NCBI GenBank assembly: GCA_030762175.1
Contig: CM060833.1
Span: forward strand, 2,333,501-2,397,500
DNA from: Metallyticus violacea
Lineage: Eukaryota; Arthropoda; Insecta; Mantodea; Metallyticidae
Reading direction: 5' to 3'
DNA: 64,000 nucleotides
The notes beneath the pieces were generated by a model. The model saw only the letters and a list, made by a program, of their open reading frames with translations. It searched no databases and was not told where the DNA came from. Made by a program: the position numbers and the translations under genes. Numbering within the stretch: the stretch's first letter is position 1; every line of letters starts with the position of its first letter. Of the stretch, positions 21,834 through 33,584 are shown piece after piece.

Positions 21834-23070
21834 TACGAAGTTAGGTCCATAAGTTTCCGGTCTAACATGATAAAGACACAAATTATATTTCACTTTTTAA
21901 TATAGTTACCTTTTATTGCAATACACTTCTCACATCTTAGCATTAACATTTCAATCCTCCCTCAAAAATAGTCGGAAATCTTGTCTGCAAAATGAACATA
22001 AACAGCATCCATCACTTCTTCGTCACACTTTAATTTCTTTCCTCGAAGGGTCTCCTTGAGTTTTTAGAGGAGGAGATAGTCACTGGGAGGTAGATCTGGG
22101 TTTCAGGGTGGATGGTCGATCTCCTTGAAGTCACATTTCTTCACAGCTTCCTTTGCAACAAGAGCTGTGTGCACAGGCGCGTTGTCGTGAAGAAGGCGCA
22201 AACGACCACTCAGCTTTCTTCGCCTTTTCTCTTTAATGGAAGCACGTAGTCTGTGCAGTAGGCCAGCATAGTACTCCCCATTTACTATGGTGTTTCTCTC
22301 CTTGAAGTTAATGAAGAGTATTCCTTTACAGTCCCGTAAGATTGTGGCCATGATCTTCTTGATTGATTGAGTGACCTTGGCCTTTAGAGGCGGTGTTTCG
22401 CCAGGTTTACACCACTCCATTGATTCTATTTTGGACAAGGGACCTTAGTAGAGAACCATAGTTTCATCTACTGTAACAATAGTTTGCAGAAATTCTCTCT
22501 CTCTCGTTGCCACGGCAGAAATCCAAAAATGCCTGACCACTACTGAGGAAAGAAGACTAGGCACTAACCTTATTTATGTTTAAATGTTCATGAATATTTC
22601 AAAGGACCGTTGTTTTAAAAAGGCCCAGCCTTGCTGCTATTTCTGTAACTTTTGAACCTCCGATATTTCATAATGTCTCCTTCCACAAGGCCGATGTTTT
22701 CAGGAGTGAGCACCTCCAAGGACCGACCTGCACGGTCTTCGTCTTCAATGCTTTCTCAACCCATTCGAAAAAGTTTGGCCCATTCTTTTACAGTAGAATA
22801 TGAGGGGGATGCTTCCCCATATATATCGTCCAATCGCTGTTTAATTTCATTTGGAGTAAGTCCTTTTTTTGTGAAGAACTTAATAGCAGCTGGATACTCC
22901 ATTTTGAACATGTCACAATCTTTTACACATAGCCTTCTTTATGCAACTATATATGAACAACTTACAGCTGCAATTATTTACTTAACAGATAAGGTATGAC
23001 ACCAGATAAGAATTTTGTGAAGGCGATAATCCTTATCGATGAGGCCGGGAGCTTATGGACCTACCTCGTA
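21834..23070 (-). mobile_element. mariner M3 copy b, full length, best preserved in window
   Basis: Terminal inverted repeats end in TA on both sides (TACGAAGTTAGGTCCATAAG at the left; TACGAGGTAGGTCCATAAGC at the right, minus strand), giving 1237 bp. The minus-strand transposase runs from FKMEYPAAIKFF (about 22908) through SPSYSTVKEWAKLF, VTVDETMVLYY (about 22480), VNGEYYAGLLHRL and RLLHDNAPVHTALV (about 22190) to DHPP-stop-NPDLPPSDYLLL (about 22120-22070). All three catalytic Asp residues are present with 34 residues between the last two. The sequence is disabled by a TGA in the HPPY motif and by several frame changes. Confidence 0.92.
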
Positions 23071-23074
23071 GTTC

Positions 23075-23345
23075 TCCATGACAACTCCAAATATCAAGTG
23101 GCCACCAAGGTGTCAGTCATTTGGGTGGGGATTATGGAGCATATCTCACCTCACTGAAGAAGGTCCTCGCAGGACAGCGGTTCATGATCAACTGGCCGAA
23201 TTCTACAACAGTGGCATCTCCAAACTAGTGGTGCTGTGGGACAAATTCCTGAACCGCTGTGGTGCTTATGTCAAATGTACTTAGAAATATTCCCGTATTT
23301 CGAGTTCCCTTTGTATGTTATTTTGATTGAACCAAAATAGAGCCA
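23075..23345 (+). mobile_element. mariner M10, C-terminal remnant
   Basis: The frame at 23078-23284 ends in LAEFYNSGISKLVVLWDKFL and NRCGAYVKCT. Mariner transposases end in a block like FYxxGIxKLVxRWDKCLNxxGDYVEK. Only this end is present, directly beside M3 copy b. Confidence 0.6.
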
Positions 23346-23923
23346 AAGACTTTTCGTTTGTCTTCATAAATTCAAACAATATCCAAACCACAATCAATAA
23401 TGTAAGAATTCCTATATGAGGAACATTGGCGGTTTAGGAAAGCCAGATCATATACAGATACAGCCTTTGTCATAAAACAACTGGTGGGATGGGAATTTAA
23501 CCTACCATTGTTTATCATATTTTTTGCCTATGAAAAAGCTTAAGAGCGAGTGTAAAGACGAAACAAGTTAAACAAAGTGTTACACAAGAATATGATTTGT
23601 CCCCGCTATTATTTGATGTATATATAAAGTTATAAAGCAATGGCAAACATCAAACCCCCAAAGAATGATTCAAATAAGTCATAAATACCCTACTGCTGGC
23701 CGAATTTGACAATGATTTGCAAGAGAACGTAACAAAGTTAAGTAACGTTTTAAAAACCATAACATGAAAATCTCTAATAATAAAACAAATGTGGTTGCTA
23801 TGAAGGGAAAATGCAACAGAAGAGCTAAAATTTAATAAAGAACCGGATAATGGAACAAAAGAAGAATTTTATATATGTGGGATGTGACCAATCAATCTGA
23901 TGTGAACCAAGATATAAACAATA

Positions 23924-24160
23924 ATTTTTTAATGGTGTTTAACGCCCGTTTTTACTACTGAGGCACCACAGGCGGCGGACACTGATGATACATGAGATGA
24001 AATGATATATTGGGAAAGGAAGGAAACGTTCCAGGCCTAAGTTTAGGGTACCTCCCGCCATTTATGAGGACTGAGGAAAAAACCTCAGTCAGAAAGGACG
24101 GTCGTGGCGGGATTCGAACCCCTGTCCGCGCCTTAACGACCTCGGCCACCCGTGGCGGTA
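23924..24160 (-). mobile_element. SINE-2 copy a, tRNA-derived
   Basis: On the minus strand the head reads GGGTGGCCGAGGTCGTTAAG (a box A of the tRNA-Ser/Leu type) and box B is GGTTCGAATCCCG. The body includes CTGAGGTTTTTTCCTCAGTC and AGGCCTGGAACGTTTCCT, and the copy ends in AAAACGGGCGTTAAACACCA plus A-rich sequence. Three other copies occur at 38055, 58874 and 62488. The head differs from that of SINE-1, so this is an independent family. Confidence 0.9.
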
Positions 24161-25589
24161 GACAGAAAACTTTGTGATAAAATAATGCAATAAACGAATA
24201 CTCTGGAAATTAATGAAGAAGGGGGTTAAACTCAGGTATCTTGCTAATTTATTTTAGTAAAACTTGGGTAATGAGGGAAAAGACACAAAATAAAACTGGA
24301 AGGTTATTAGGATAAAGTAAGTTCTTCATATTCTGCGAAATATGCCACCGCGTATGTTCCCACCAGGGCGGCCTTGTTCATCCACTATTTTTCAGAGTCG
24401 CCAACTGTTACAAAATATCACTTACAGAGGAACAAGGGAATTTCTTCGCGCTAACCTATACAATGAAGATTTGCTGAATGAAACCCGTTAACTTGATACC
24501 AGTATCTCTGTCTTATGTTTTATTAGAATTGGCTAAGTTTGCTATACTGTGACACAACTGCGCTGCACTCTAGTGCATTTCTTGCTGTTGGCAATGACAG
24601 TGACGTCACTATCGTCCTCGGTACTCAAACACCATCATTCATTCCTGCTGCTGGTATAAATTAAACTGACTTTCAGGAGGTTGGGTGGATGGGTTAATAG
24701 CTCACATCTCTGTCTGCTGGCCCTTTTAGGTAAATTTTTAATCTTCTGCTCACTTTTCAATGTTTTGACGACTGCGGGTGTTTAACTACAGCTGCGATTA
24801 CACTGGTATGCGTGATTCTTGGGTTTCCTGCAAAATGTCTCTGATATGCTGATTTAAAAACAGCAGTTTGTTTTTCTCCCACTCACCAAACTTTTATAAT
24901 TAACAATTTTATCCATGATGTTTTCAATGTAGTTATGTGTAGCTTTTGTTTGAAGCAAAGAAATTTCATTGTTTGAAAATAATATCACAAATCTAATATA
25001 CAACAATACTTTTCTTATTTTCATTTCAATTCCTGGCATTTATTGTAGTTGATTTTCCAATAGGAGCATCTGTTTGACAGTTGTACTTCACAGGTTTAAT
25101 TTCTTTTGAAGTAATTCTTTCAGAAAATGTAAAAATAACCTTGATACATTTTCCCATATCTGTGTCAATTTGTTATTAGAAAGAGAGGGCAGAACGTTAC
25201 AAACTTTATTAAGAAGGTTTATAAATCCTTTTATCATATCAAGTTTGAGATCTGGACAAAAATTGGGCTCCAAAAGGAGTATGTCACCCTTGTGTAGAAC
25301 AACTAAGGAAATGGGAGTCAAGGAAGGAAATCTCGTAGCCCTTTGCAGTTCATGATCTAGCATGAACCTCGAAACCTTGTGAATAATTACTATTTTTGTG
25401 CAGGCTACAACACAAAAACATGAAATAAATCACTAATTCAAATATTTCGTCAGCAAAAAGACCCATCCCATATGATCTTCTCCATCAGAAACATTTGGAA
25501 AGCAATCATCATCAGATTCTGAAACAATCTCAAGACAGTAGCAGTGATCGATACAGTCCAGGGCAGCATTTTCAATAATCTCAATAGTT
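24161..25589. other. spacer without recognised gene
   Basis: Open frames of 61-91 codons at 24854-25363 are of low complexity and show no motif. A decayed copy of the protein family annotated at 25590 could extend leftwards here, but I could not follow it. Confidence 0.35.
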
Positions 25590-26490
25590 CACACAAACAG
25601 AACTTAATGATTTGGTTATGGGCTTAGGTCTCCCAAAGGATTCTGCTGAAATATTGCGATCCAGGCTAAAATAAAACAAAAAAAAAAAAAAACTTGGCTC
25701 CGGGAACGTCCTTTTTCGGTACAAACATCGCGAAGAGGAATTTGTTCCATATCCCTCTCAGGGAGAGCACTATCATGATATTCCGGTTCAGTGATTACCT
25801 TGGAGTTGCACGTGATTGAAGACTTTTTACACGTTCCTGAAAAATTAGTCTTAGGTATAATGAAAACAAATATGCATCAGTTCCAGTTGCCCCTTAGGAA
25901 ACGTATCAGAACTTAAAATTACTTCCAGAAGAAAGTCAAATATGAAGAACATAAGTAACAGGTGTGCGGAGATTTGAGAGTTACCGGCATGCTGCTAGGC
26001 AAACAGTCAGGTTGTACTAAAATGTCACGTTTCATGTGTGAATGGAGTAGTAGAACCCGATCTGATCTCTGGACAAGAAAACATTGCAGGTAGAGACAAC
26101 CTCATGAAGACTTTAAACAAGGACGACATCTGCAAGAGGTTCGCTGGGATATCTGATGCTAAAGAGAACACAGAATTGGAAGTTAATTTATGAAACCTAA
26201 TTTGTGGAAACTGTGACAGATACTGAAAAAACAACTTGGGTTGGTTTTAAAAGTGTCATCAAAACTTTCTATGAAATTACAAAAATATTGTAAAGATCTG
26301 CTGGAGCTATTTCAAAATCTGGAGTGTCAAACTTCATTTTCTACACTCTCGTTTGCACTTTTTGGTGGTGTCAGCGAGGAGCAGGGTGAAAGATTTCACG
26401 AGAACATAAAGCAGATGGAAAGACGTTAGTATATGTAAACTTGACTATTGCTGTTTACTTAAAGGAGATGAACCAACGTTTTTCACAAAA
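25590..26490 (+). pseudogene. decayed copy of uncharacterised repeat-borne protein family (EEQGERFH family)
   Basis: Joining frames across breaks gives an ordered set of blocks: NDLVMGLGLPKDSAEILRSR (about 25603-25662), LAPGTSFFG (about 25700), VKYEEHK then QVCGDLRVTGMLLGKQSGCT (about 25937-26010), MSRFMCEWSSRT, KDDICKRFAGISDAK (about 26125-26170), TTWVGFKSVIKTF (about 26232-26268), VSEEQGERFHENIKQMERR (26370-26427) and LDYCCLLKGDEP near the end. I remember proteins with this block order, uncharacterised and repeated many times in arthropod and cnidarian genomes, and know of no assigned function. An Asp in CGDL and a Glu near the EEQGERFH motif could belong to a DDE-type nuclease; that is inference. 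Stops and frameshifts make this copy inactive. Confidence 0.6.
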
Positions 26491-27483
26491 CAAACTCTAA
26501 ACATTCATTTCAAAATAGCAGATAAAAACTAGGCTAATGTTCAAATATAAATGATTATTTAAGATCAGAGTTTAAATACTAATTTATACTGAAGAGTATT
26601 GTGAATTTATTAATTTACATTTAATAATAGAATATATATTTGATAGACTTGAGTGTAAGAAATTGTGTATTATTGTTTTCCATATTTTGGAAAATTGCCA
26701 CATGATGGAGTTAATATTTATATCCAGGATATTCACATATTAGAATAGAACCCCCAGGGAAAATTTTAAATTTGTATACCATTGTTGTGTCCTGTTTATA
26801 ACGGGAGACTACCATGTCATTGTTTTCATTGGCGAGCTCTTTGAATTTACTCCTGTTTTTAATAATGCTTCTTTGACTAAGGCCGGTACTGTTTAATCAA
26901 CAAATCACCGCTCTAGAATCGACAAAAGCATGGCGACGGCAAACACAAATAACGCGACTATTGTGTGTGTGCTTGCATTGTTTTCCTATAGGGATATTGA
27001 CAGACAACAGAGGTACAGAATTTCATATCACTTTGTTAAAGTACGTGATCTAGATAAAGTTTGCAAAGCGAAGAAAAGTACAGTATAGAAGTTCTGACTT
27101 CAAAAGAGAAGAACCCCCCTGGGCTCTGCTGTGTCCGCTCGTGCACGGGTAAGCCTCGGGGATCTTTGTCGCTTTGTCAGTCGACCTGACTGCCTGAATC
27201 TACAAAAACTTTACGCAAGAAGAATTATAACGTAGTTTTGAATTGTTTTAAAGTTATTATTGTGCTCACGGATTGCCAGCGCCTTTTCGCAATGAAGACG
27301 TCGCTCTAATTATAGAATAGAAATGCATTACAAAGTTATTCATAAGTTAGGAAACAGTTTCAACTACTGTAAACTTCTTTAAAACCAAATTTCCGAAAAT
27401 TAAGCCAATTTACTTCACAAGGAAGGCAGCGACAGGGGGCAGTTTCAAGCTGCGCATCAAAATACCTGGAGAAAATCTATCTA
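26491..27483. other. AT-rich spacer
   Basis: No coding motif seen. A TGTGTGTG tract lies near 26961. The window contains no matching repeat for this stretch. Confidence 0.4.
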
Positions 27484-28117
27484 TACAAGGATCACTACGA
27501 AAAATTTGAAGTGAGGAAAAGTGAATATTTGCCCACTTAAAATGAATGTTGCCCCATCCCTTACGAGTAAAACTGTACCTGGAAGCGACCTTCCCCATTT
27601 CCGGATTCAAGAATGTGAGGATAAAGCCAACAACAGTTAGAAATTTGGATTTTTCCATTTGGCGATTCACCAACCAAAGTTAAGAGGGACTGAAGTGTTG
27701 GGAAGAAAATTGTGGCCAAGTCTGCCTGCCGAAAGTTTTTGACAAGCTCCGAAAATGCTGTCCAAGGTTAACGCCTTTGCTCATACGACTAACATCACCA
27801 TCCACTTCCTGGAATCCACAGGGTTCAGACTCATGACTGGTCCTCCCTACAGTCCTCACCTGTCTCCATGCGATTGTTTTCTCTTCCCAGTGGTAAAACA
27901 TCGCATTCAAGGAAAGCGATTTCCAGCCCCGAAGAGGTTATGACTGATTAAGAAAATGAACCTTTCACCCTTGAGGAAAATGAGTGGCAGGGATGCTTTG
28001 ATAAGTGGTTTTTGGATAAGAAAGTGTACAGAGTGTGGCAGAAAAGACGTAACAGTCGGAATGAGTCTATCCATTCCCAACTTAACGTGTCTCAAAACTT
28101 TCGCACTGGTCCTCGTA
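27484..28117 (+). mobile_element. mariner M1 copy b, internally deleted to 634 bp
   Basis: The left end TACAAGGATCACTACGAAAA and the right end (inverted TACGAGGACCAGTGCGAAAG) are M1 terminal repeats. The remaining transposase is the C-terminal third: NAFAHTTNITIHFLESTGFR, GPPYSPHLSPCDCFLFPVVK and a tail like that of the other copies. The third Asp is kept, but the deletion has removed the HHD preceding NAFAHT and everything upstream. The DETW region is gone. Confidence 0.85.
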
Positions 28118-28175
28118 CGTGTTTGTATCACATGAATCGTCACGTGCGTCCTCAGGATTGTTCTTCCGTTACAAA

Positions 28176-30276
28176 GTTAAAGGAATAATTTAAATAGTAA
28201 TTTTATATATTATTTATTATGCACATTGTTCCATACACTCTCTACCAAACCAATGCACCATGGTCATCTTCCTGGTAACCTCATTATGGCGTCGCGAAAC
28301 TGTTTGCGTTTATATGCCACAACTTATGCACAGCTTCCTGAATTTTCTCGCTATTGCCGAACATTTTACCCCGTAGAGAGTCCATGTTGTAGAATAAGGC
28401 AAATCCGACGGAAAAGATCCGGGTTACTACGTCAAACCGGGAGTGGGTAGACTCACTCCGACTGTTGCATTTTGCAAAGTACTCTCTACCTCACTCATCC
28501 TCAAAAACTACTTATCAAAGCATCCCTGCTATCCATTTTGCCCAAGGGTGAAAAGTTAATGTTCATAAGCAGCCACAGCTCTTTAGAGCTTTCCTCGCAT
28601 GCCACATTTTACTACTGGGGGAATAAAACAATCGCACTGAGTTGATCAGAACTGTAGAAAGGATGAATCATCAGTTTGACCTCTGTGGACTCCAGGAAAT
28701 GAATGTGATGTGAATGGAGGCGTTTTCGTGGTGAAGCAGGAACCCCCTCAGTCCTGTCCTTGGACGGCATTCTCGGAGCTTGTCGAAAACTTTCGGCAGG
28801 CAGACTGTGAGCAGTAACCGTCCTTTGCTCCTCCACAGGAATTGTGACCACATTTTCTTGTCAACACTTCAGTCCGTCTTCACTTTCATTGGTGGATCGT
28901 CATCTGGAAAGATCCAAATTTCTGTCACTTGGTCTCCGGATCAAACTGGTAAAGCCATGTTTCATCACCCATGATGAAATCTAAAACACGCCTTGAGCTC
29001 CCTTCGTCAAATTTCTGCAGCATTTCTTCACAATATTCGATTTTGTGTCCCTCTGTCAAATTGTAGCGCACCCAACGAGAGGAAACCTTCCTAACACGAA
29101 GATGATTGCGAAGGTTTTATTTATATATTATACTTGTGGCAATCCAATCTGAAAGGCTGCTTCAATGTTCTTGTTACAATCGTTTACGCGTTCCATTTTT
29201 TTCCATCAGAACAATATTTTCCTCAGTCACGACACCGGCCGCCCACTTCTCTCCACATCTTGCAGTGAAGTTCGGCCCCTTTTATATTTCGCAAACCGGC
29301 AGCAAACTCTTGCCCTACATGGAGAAATGTCCTCAAACGCCTGTTTCAGGTGCTCAAGGTTTTGGGATTCGTTTAAACCATTCTAATTTCGTAAAGAACG
29401 ATAATCTCTTTCTAGCTCCATCGTAACGACTGGCTGCCTGTGCACGTGAGTGGCTTTTTACCCTCACACTCGGAAATGTGGCAGGAGGGCGCTACCTGGC
29501 ACCGTTTTTCTCTTAAGGTATGCGACTACCATCTGCCACATTCCTTCAAAGTGAGACAATATTTATTTTTCCTGATCTGAAAACTTTCGTAGTGATCCTC
29601 GTATGGCTGGTGTGGCATAGTCGTTCCTTGAGGTGGATACTCCATGGATGTTTGCACGAAGTGAACTTTCTTCCCCGGTGTGTGGAAATGTTATCGTGAC
29701 TCGTCACCAGCTTCTCCAAAAAATCCGAGTGTTGATTATGCACTTCCTTTCATTCTGTGCCTGTGTCGATTCCCGCGGAAGCCAATGGTGCACTTCTTTT
29801 TCATATTCAAATCTTCATGAATGATAGAGTGCAGGATTACAGGACTAAGACTTGTCAGAAATTCCAGTTCATCAAAGGTCATGAGTCCATTATCCATAAT
29901 CATTTCAGACACAATCTCAATATTCCTGGGAAACCGCGATGTTGACGGACATTCTTGTGTGCAGATTCCCTGCCGCTGACGAACCATTGATCCAAATGTA
30001 AACGTCTTATGTGCAGGAGCTTCTGACCGCATAAAATGTCTATGAATTTCTGCAGTTTTAATGCCTTCCTTCCACAAAAACCACCAGTTCAGCTTTGACT
30101 GATAGTCGCCTTCCATTTGTGCACGTCTTTCTCTACTTGACAACAAACTAACACTGTCCTTTTGCTATACACACTGCTTATAACGTCTGTCATACTGTCG
30201 CCCTATGAATGTACATGCTCCTTGATTGCGCGGTATTCATAAAGCGCTGTTATTGTCAACCATTTCCGAACGTCTG
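28176..30276 (-). mobile_element. mariner M2 copy b, split by mariner M1
   Basis: The 5' part lies at 29604-30276: terminal repeat CGTTCGGAAATGGTTGACAA (minus strand), then RFPRNIEIVSEMIMDNGLMT and FDELEFLTSLSPVILHSIIH, reaching ECIINTRIFWRSW near 29705. The 3' part is at 28176-28430 (EKIQEAVHKLWHI region, minus strand). In copy M2-a at 45158-46114 these two parts are joined through about 130 further bases; here M1 copy c sits between them. The block around the second and third Asp is missing or destroyed. The 136-codon minus-strand frame 29736-30146 is the N-terminal transposase part, not a host gene. Confidence 0.8.
28430..29603 (-). mobile_element. mariner M1 copy c, near full length, nested in M2
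   Basis: The 5' terminal repeat is present (TACGAGGATCACTACGAAAG on the minus strand, ending at 29603); the 3' repeat is lost. Minus-strand translation gives KYKRGRTSLQDVERSGRPVS (about 29280-29220), VRYNLTEGHKIEYCEEMLQK (about 29070-29010), FIMGDETWLYQFDPETK (about 28980-28930), ACRKFSTSSENAVQG, and a worn version of the HDNAxAH...SPDLSPCDxFLFP block at 28612-28720. This is the most complete M1 copy. Frameshifts and loss of the C-terminal motif make it inactive. Confidence 0.85.
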
Positions 30277-30894
30277 TTTTCAAGTATGTTTTTAATGCTA
30301 AAACTGTTTTACCGGTAAAAATCATATGCAAAATAGGTTCCATAGTTTTCGGCCTGACTCGGAAACACGCTTATCATTCAACATTCTGCAACGGTCGAAT
30401 TGGACAGAACAATATGTGTAATTAGAAGTATGTGCATTTTTATGAATAAAATTATGTATCGTATATTATTAAAATGGTTTATAAAGATAGGAGCTACTCT
30501 GACGGAAATTACAAAAGGGGAAAGAAGCCGTTTTGGAGAATTTTGCTGAGAAAGATTCAAAATGTGAAAAGTGTGTTGAAATAAAAGGAGACAACTGTTT
30601 TCTTTATTTAACCTCTAAACCTGTCTGTAGCGGAGGTTGCAAATTTATTTAAGGCAGTGCGAGATGTTACTTCAACCACGCCCTTTTCGCTTCGTGGCAA
30701 GCCTTCCCCCGCTTCCTTGTTTTACCCTTTCCATCGTATACAGAAGAGAAATTCAGTTTCAATGTTAATAGGATTAGTTTTATTTGTTATCTTTGCGCAT
30801 TAAGAAAATTCAAAACCCAACAGAATGAGCGTGCCCCTTGTGTAACAATATTTTGTGACATGGAAAACCATCCGGTAGGCTAAATGTTCTAGAG
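30277..30894. other. spacer between transposons
   Basis: No coding motif seen. The last eight bases, TTCTAGAG, are a plausible hAT target site. Confidence 0.4.
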
Positions 30895-32744
30895 CTGGGC
30901 TGTCCAAAAGGCGACCCGCGGGTCGTATGTGGCCGTATGGGCCCCTGCCCTATAAGCAACTGTGTGATCCAAAAAAAGTATACTAATAAAAACTTCTATA
31001 CCATGCTCGAAACCTGCGATTAATTAATTAATTAATGACTTAATAAGCGTTTCTGCAGTAAACTTATGCGATAGCGATAGTACAGCACAACAATTTCACC
31101 TTTTTGCGTTTCTGCAGTATAAATAATTTCTGCTTACTACGATACTGCAGTATAATAGTTTCACTCAACGAACACCTGCAACAATGTTTGTTCAAACAGC
31201 TGTTACCATGCCATTTCTCATTAGTACTATGAGAAATGTACACTATTTTCTTATGACAGCAATACGGTAGGTATGTACCGAGAGACTTTCGTATAAAGTT
31301 TCTGTAGTTGTTAATTCAGTTTAGTGCAACATGAGCACGAAATCAGAATATATCGAGACAGGTGAGAAATCGATTGTTTATTACAAACAACTCTTGCAGT
31401 GTTTAGTCTGCGTGCAGATTGTGTCAGAACTGAAGGAGCATAAGGTAAAGACGAACCATGCTTGAAGAAATATGGAAGGAGTGTTGATAAAGAAGAAGCC
31501 ACAGTAAATAGATAAAAAAAATTCCGCTTTGCAGCTTCTTACTGAATTTCCCTTGAAATCGCCAAAACCGTTACTGCCGGTATTGTTATGAAGAAATAGC
31601 AAAGGCTTTTGGCGAGAATAAAATCGCAAACCAGTTTGAACCAGTCCCTCTTTCGACCAAACTGTGCAAAGAAGAATAACAACTAAGCCGAACATTACGA
31701 GACCATCATCAGCTGTTTGTTCCCGTTATGTCTCACGGTCTAGTGTGAGTCATTCATTTTATACACACATTCCATTAAAGAAGCGCTGCTCGACATGGAA
31801 CTAAAGAGAAGGGACGTTTATGATGCTGTCAAACATTCTGTTGATAAATTCAGAAGTTTCGGCAGGAGCTTTTACATCGCCCGTTGCGTCAACTTGTAGA
31901 AAAAATGCAGTCAGAACAAGGAGACGTCAGGTGAGATGGCGAAGTACAGGGAAATGTCTTCAGAGATTTTTTGATCTAAGGAAGATAACACTCAGCTTGT
32001 ACCATCAGATGCTACAGAGATGATAGTAAAGAATTCATTTTCTTTCACAGTTGGCAGTTTTAACACGTGTTACCAATCATATGCAAAACCACAAGGAAGG
32101 GATCAGCTGGTGTCTGACCTTATGGGACACATTAATGGCTTTGACTTTTCCATTCCACGTTGCAGAAAAACCACCTCACTTGTTTTCCATGTTGCAAACA
32201 TAAATTCCGCGTTTGAGGAAGATCTAAAGTTTTCTGAATGTTGTACAGCCATTCGAAGATCATGGATGTGTTCAATTCAAGATTTTCAGACTGTGGTAAA
32301 ATGAAGAGCAGTGTAACATTATGAACTGACCGACTGACAGCTGTTATTGAACAGCAAACCCCAAATATTAAACTCGAACTATGTGACCTGCTTCTTCATA
32401 GCAGGAAGGGAAAAGGGTTAGAAATTTTTAGTCTTATTTACAACGAACCTTTTCCCAATATGTGTGACTTTGGGTGGGAAATTGCAACAGTATTTGACAG
32501 CAGCTACTTCATCTTGAAGTTCGTACAGAAGTTTTCTCTTCTGAATATTCCACGTCTTGCAACAGCAGCAATCGATGTAGACATGCTGTAGTCCTCATCT
32601 GTCGCATTAAACGCCTACACCTTCAGATACGTTACTAAAATTTTCAAGTACTACTGAAATTGGTTAATTAGTTTAGGATGCGGCCCGCCATCTGATAGTA
32701 AACACTTTTATGGTCCTGAAGTTAACAGTAATTGGACACCACTG
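30895..32744 (+). mobile_element. hAT element (hAT-1), Buster/Charlie-like, decayed
   Basis: The ends CTGGGCTGTCCAA (left) and CAGTGGTGTCCAA (right, inverted) form imperfect terminal repeats. Subterminal palindromes flank the coding part: CGACCCGCGGGTCG at 30912-30925 and GCGGCCCGCC near 32682. The frames at 31820-32304 contain DVYDAVKHSVDKFRSFGRS, SVGSFNTCY-like sequence, KPQGRDQLVSDLMGHINGFD, and then IKLELCDLLLHSRKGKG and EPFPNMCDFGWEIATVFDSS (about 32365-32510). The LQGxxxLVSDLxxHVxxF and IxLELxDLxxH blocks are what I know from hAT transposases related to GTF2IRD2/ZBED-like proteins. Several stops show it is dead. Confidence 0.78.
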
Positions 32745-33049
32745 TGTAGAAAGTTCGGCGTTGCCAGGCGACGAGAAATGATGTACTTAGGGCGAATGAG
32801 AAACTGATTTTTTTTTTTTTTTTTTATTTAGCTCACTGACAGTTGACAGTTTCAGCGCCTTAGATACATGCCGGGGTTATGATTTAAAAGTACCTGAAGC
32901 TTGTAAAATCATCAAATGACATCTCCCCTACCTTATGACGAGAGCTGTTCAAAAAGATTGATCATAATTTTAGGCATAATTTCTCGAAATAAATTTTGAC
33001 TTTACAATATTTTGGTAGCTTAATGCATGATGTACAACTGATACTAATT
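32745..33049. other. spacer with poly-T run
   Basis: A run of 17 T lies at 32809-32825. Nothing else is recognised. Confidence 0.45.
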
Positions 33050-33500
33050 TCATTGTTGTGCTTCCTATTCCCACTTTGAGGATGTGCAAGTTAAGACGTG
33101 TTCAGTTCCGTCTACAACAAAAGGAAGGTGACCGCTATATTCTGCTCTAAATGTCTTTCATCTCCTCAAACCTTCAATTGAGTCCCGTGGATAGTTTTTG
33201 TTTTTTCCCATAGCACAGCTCGAAGATGGTTAAATGTTTAAAGAATGGATGCAATCAATTTCAATGTGCTGTGGGCAGTTTGTGCTCTAACAGAAAGAAA
33301 CACTAGCACCGCTGCTGTCGCTGTGAGCGAGGATCGTCAAATAAAATTAGAGCACTTTCAGAAATTCTAAAAATTTCAGTCGGTGTGTCCCACACATTAG
33401 TTGCATATGAGACGTGTGGGTTCCCCGACTGCTGCGTGCAGGTTGAAGACGATGCTACAGGAAGACACGGAGTTTATTCACAGGACCGGACCACTCATCA
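33050..33500 (+). mobile_element. mariner MX copy b, 5' part only
   Basis: The sequence from GATGTGCAAGTTAAGACGTG (33080) onwards parallels 4038 onwards in MX copy a (GGTGTGCAAGTTGAGGCATG), including the GTTTGTGCTCTAACAGAAAG region and the LHMRRVGSPTAACRLKTM stretch (about 33400-33455). It stops before the DETW block; no catalytic region remains. Confidence 0.65.
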
Positions 33501-33584
33501 ACTCCTTGAGCCCAGCCAATTGAACAATTGAACAACAAACAGCGTATGATTTCACTAATTTTCATAAAATACTATTCTTATTTT

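Noticed and set aside
29736..30146. 136-codon minus-strand open frame as a host gene
   Set aside because: It matches the N-terminal part of the M2 mariner transposase and lies inside M2 terminal sequence.
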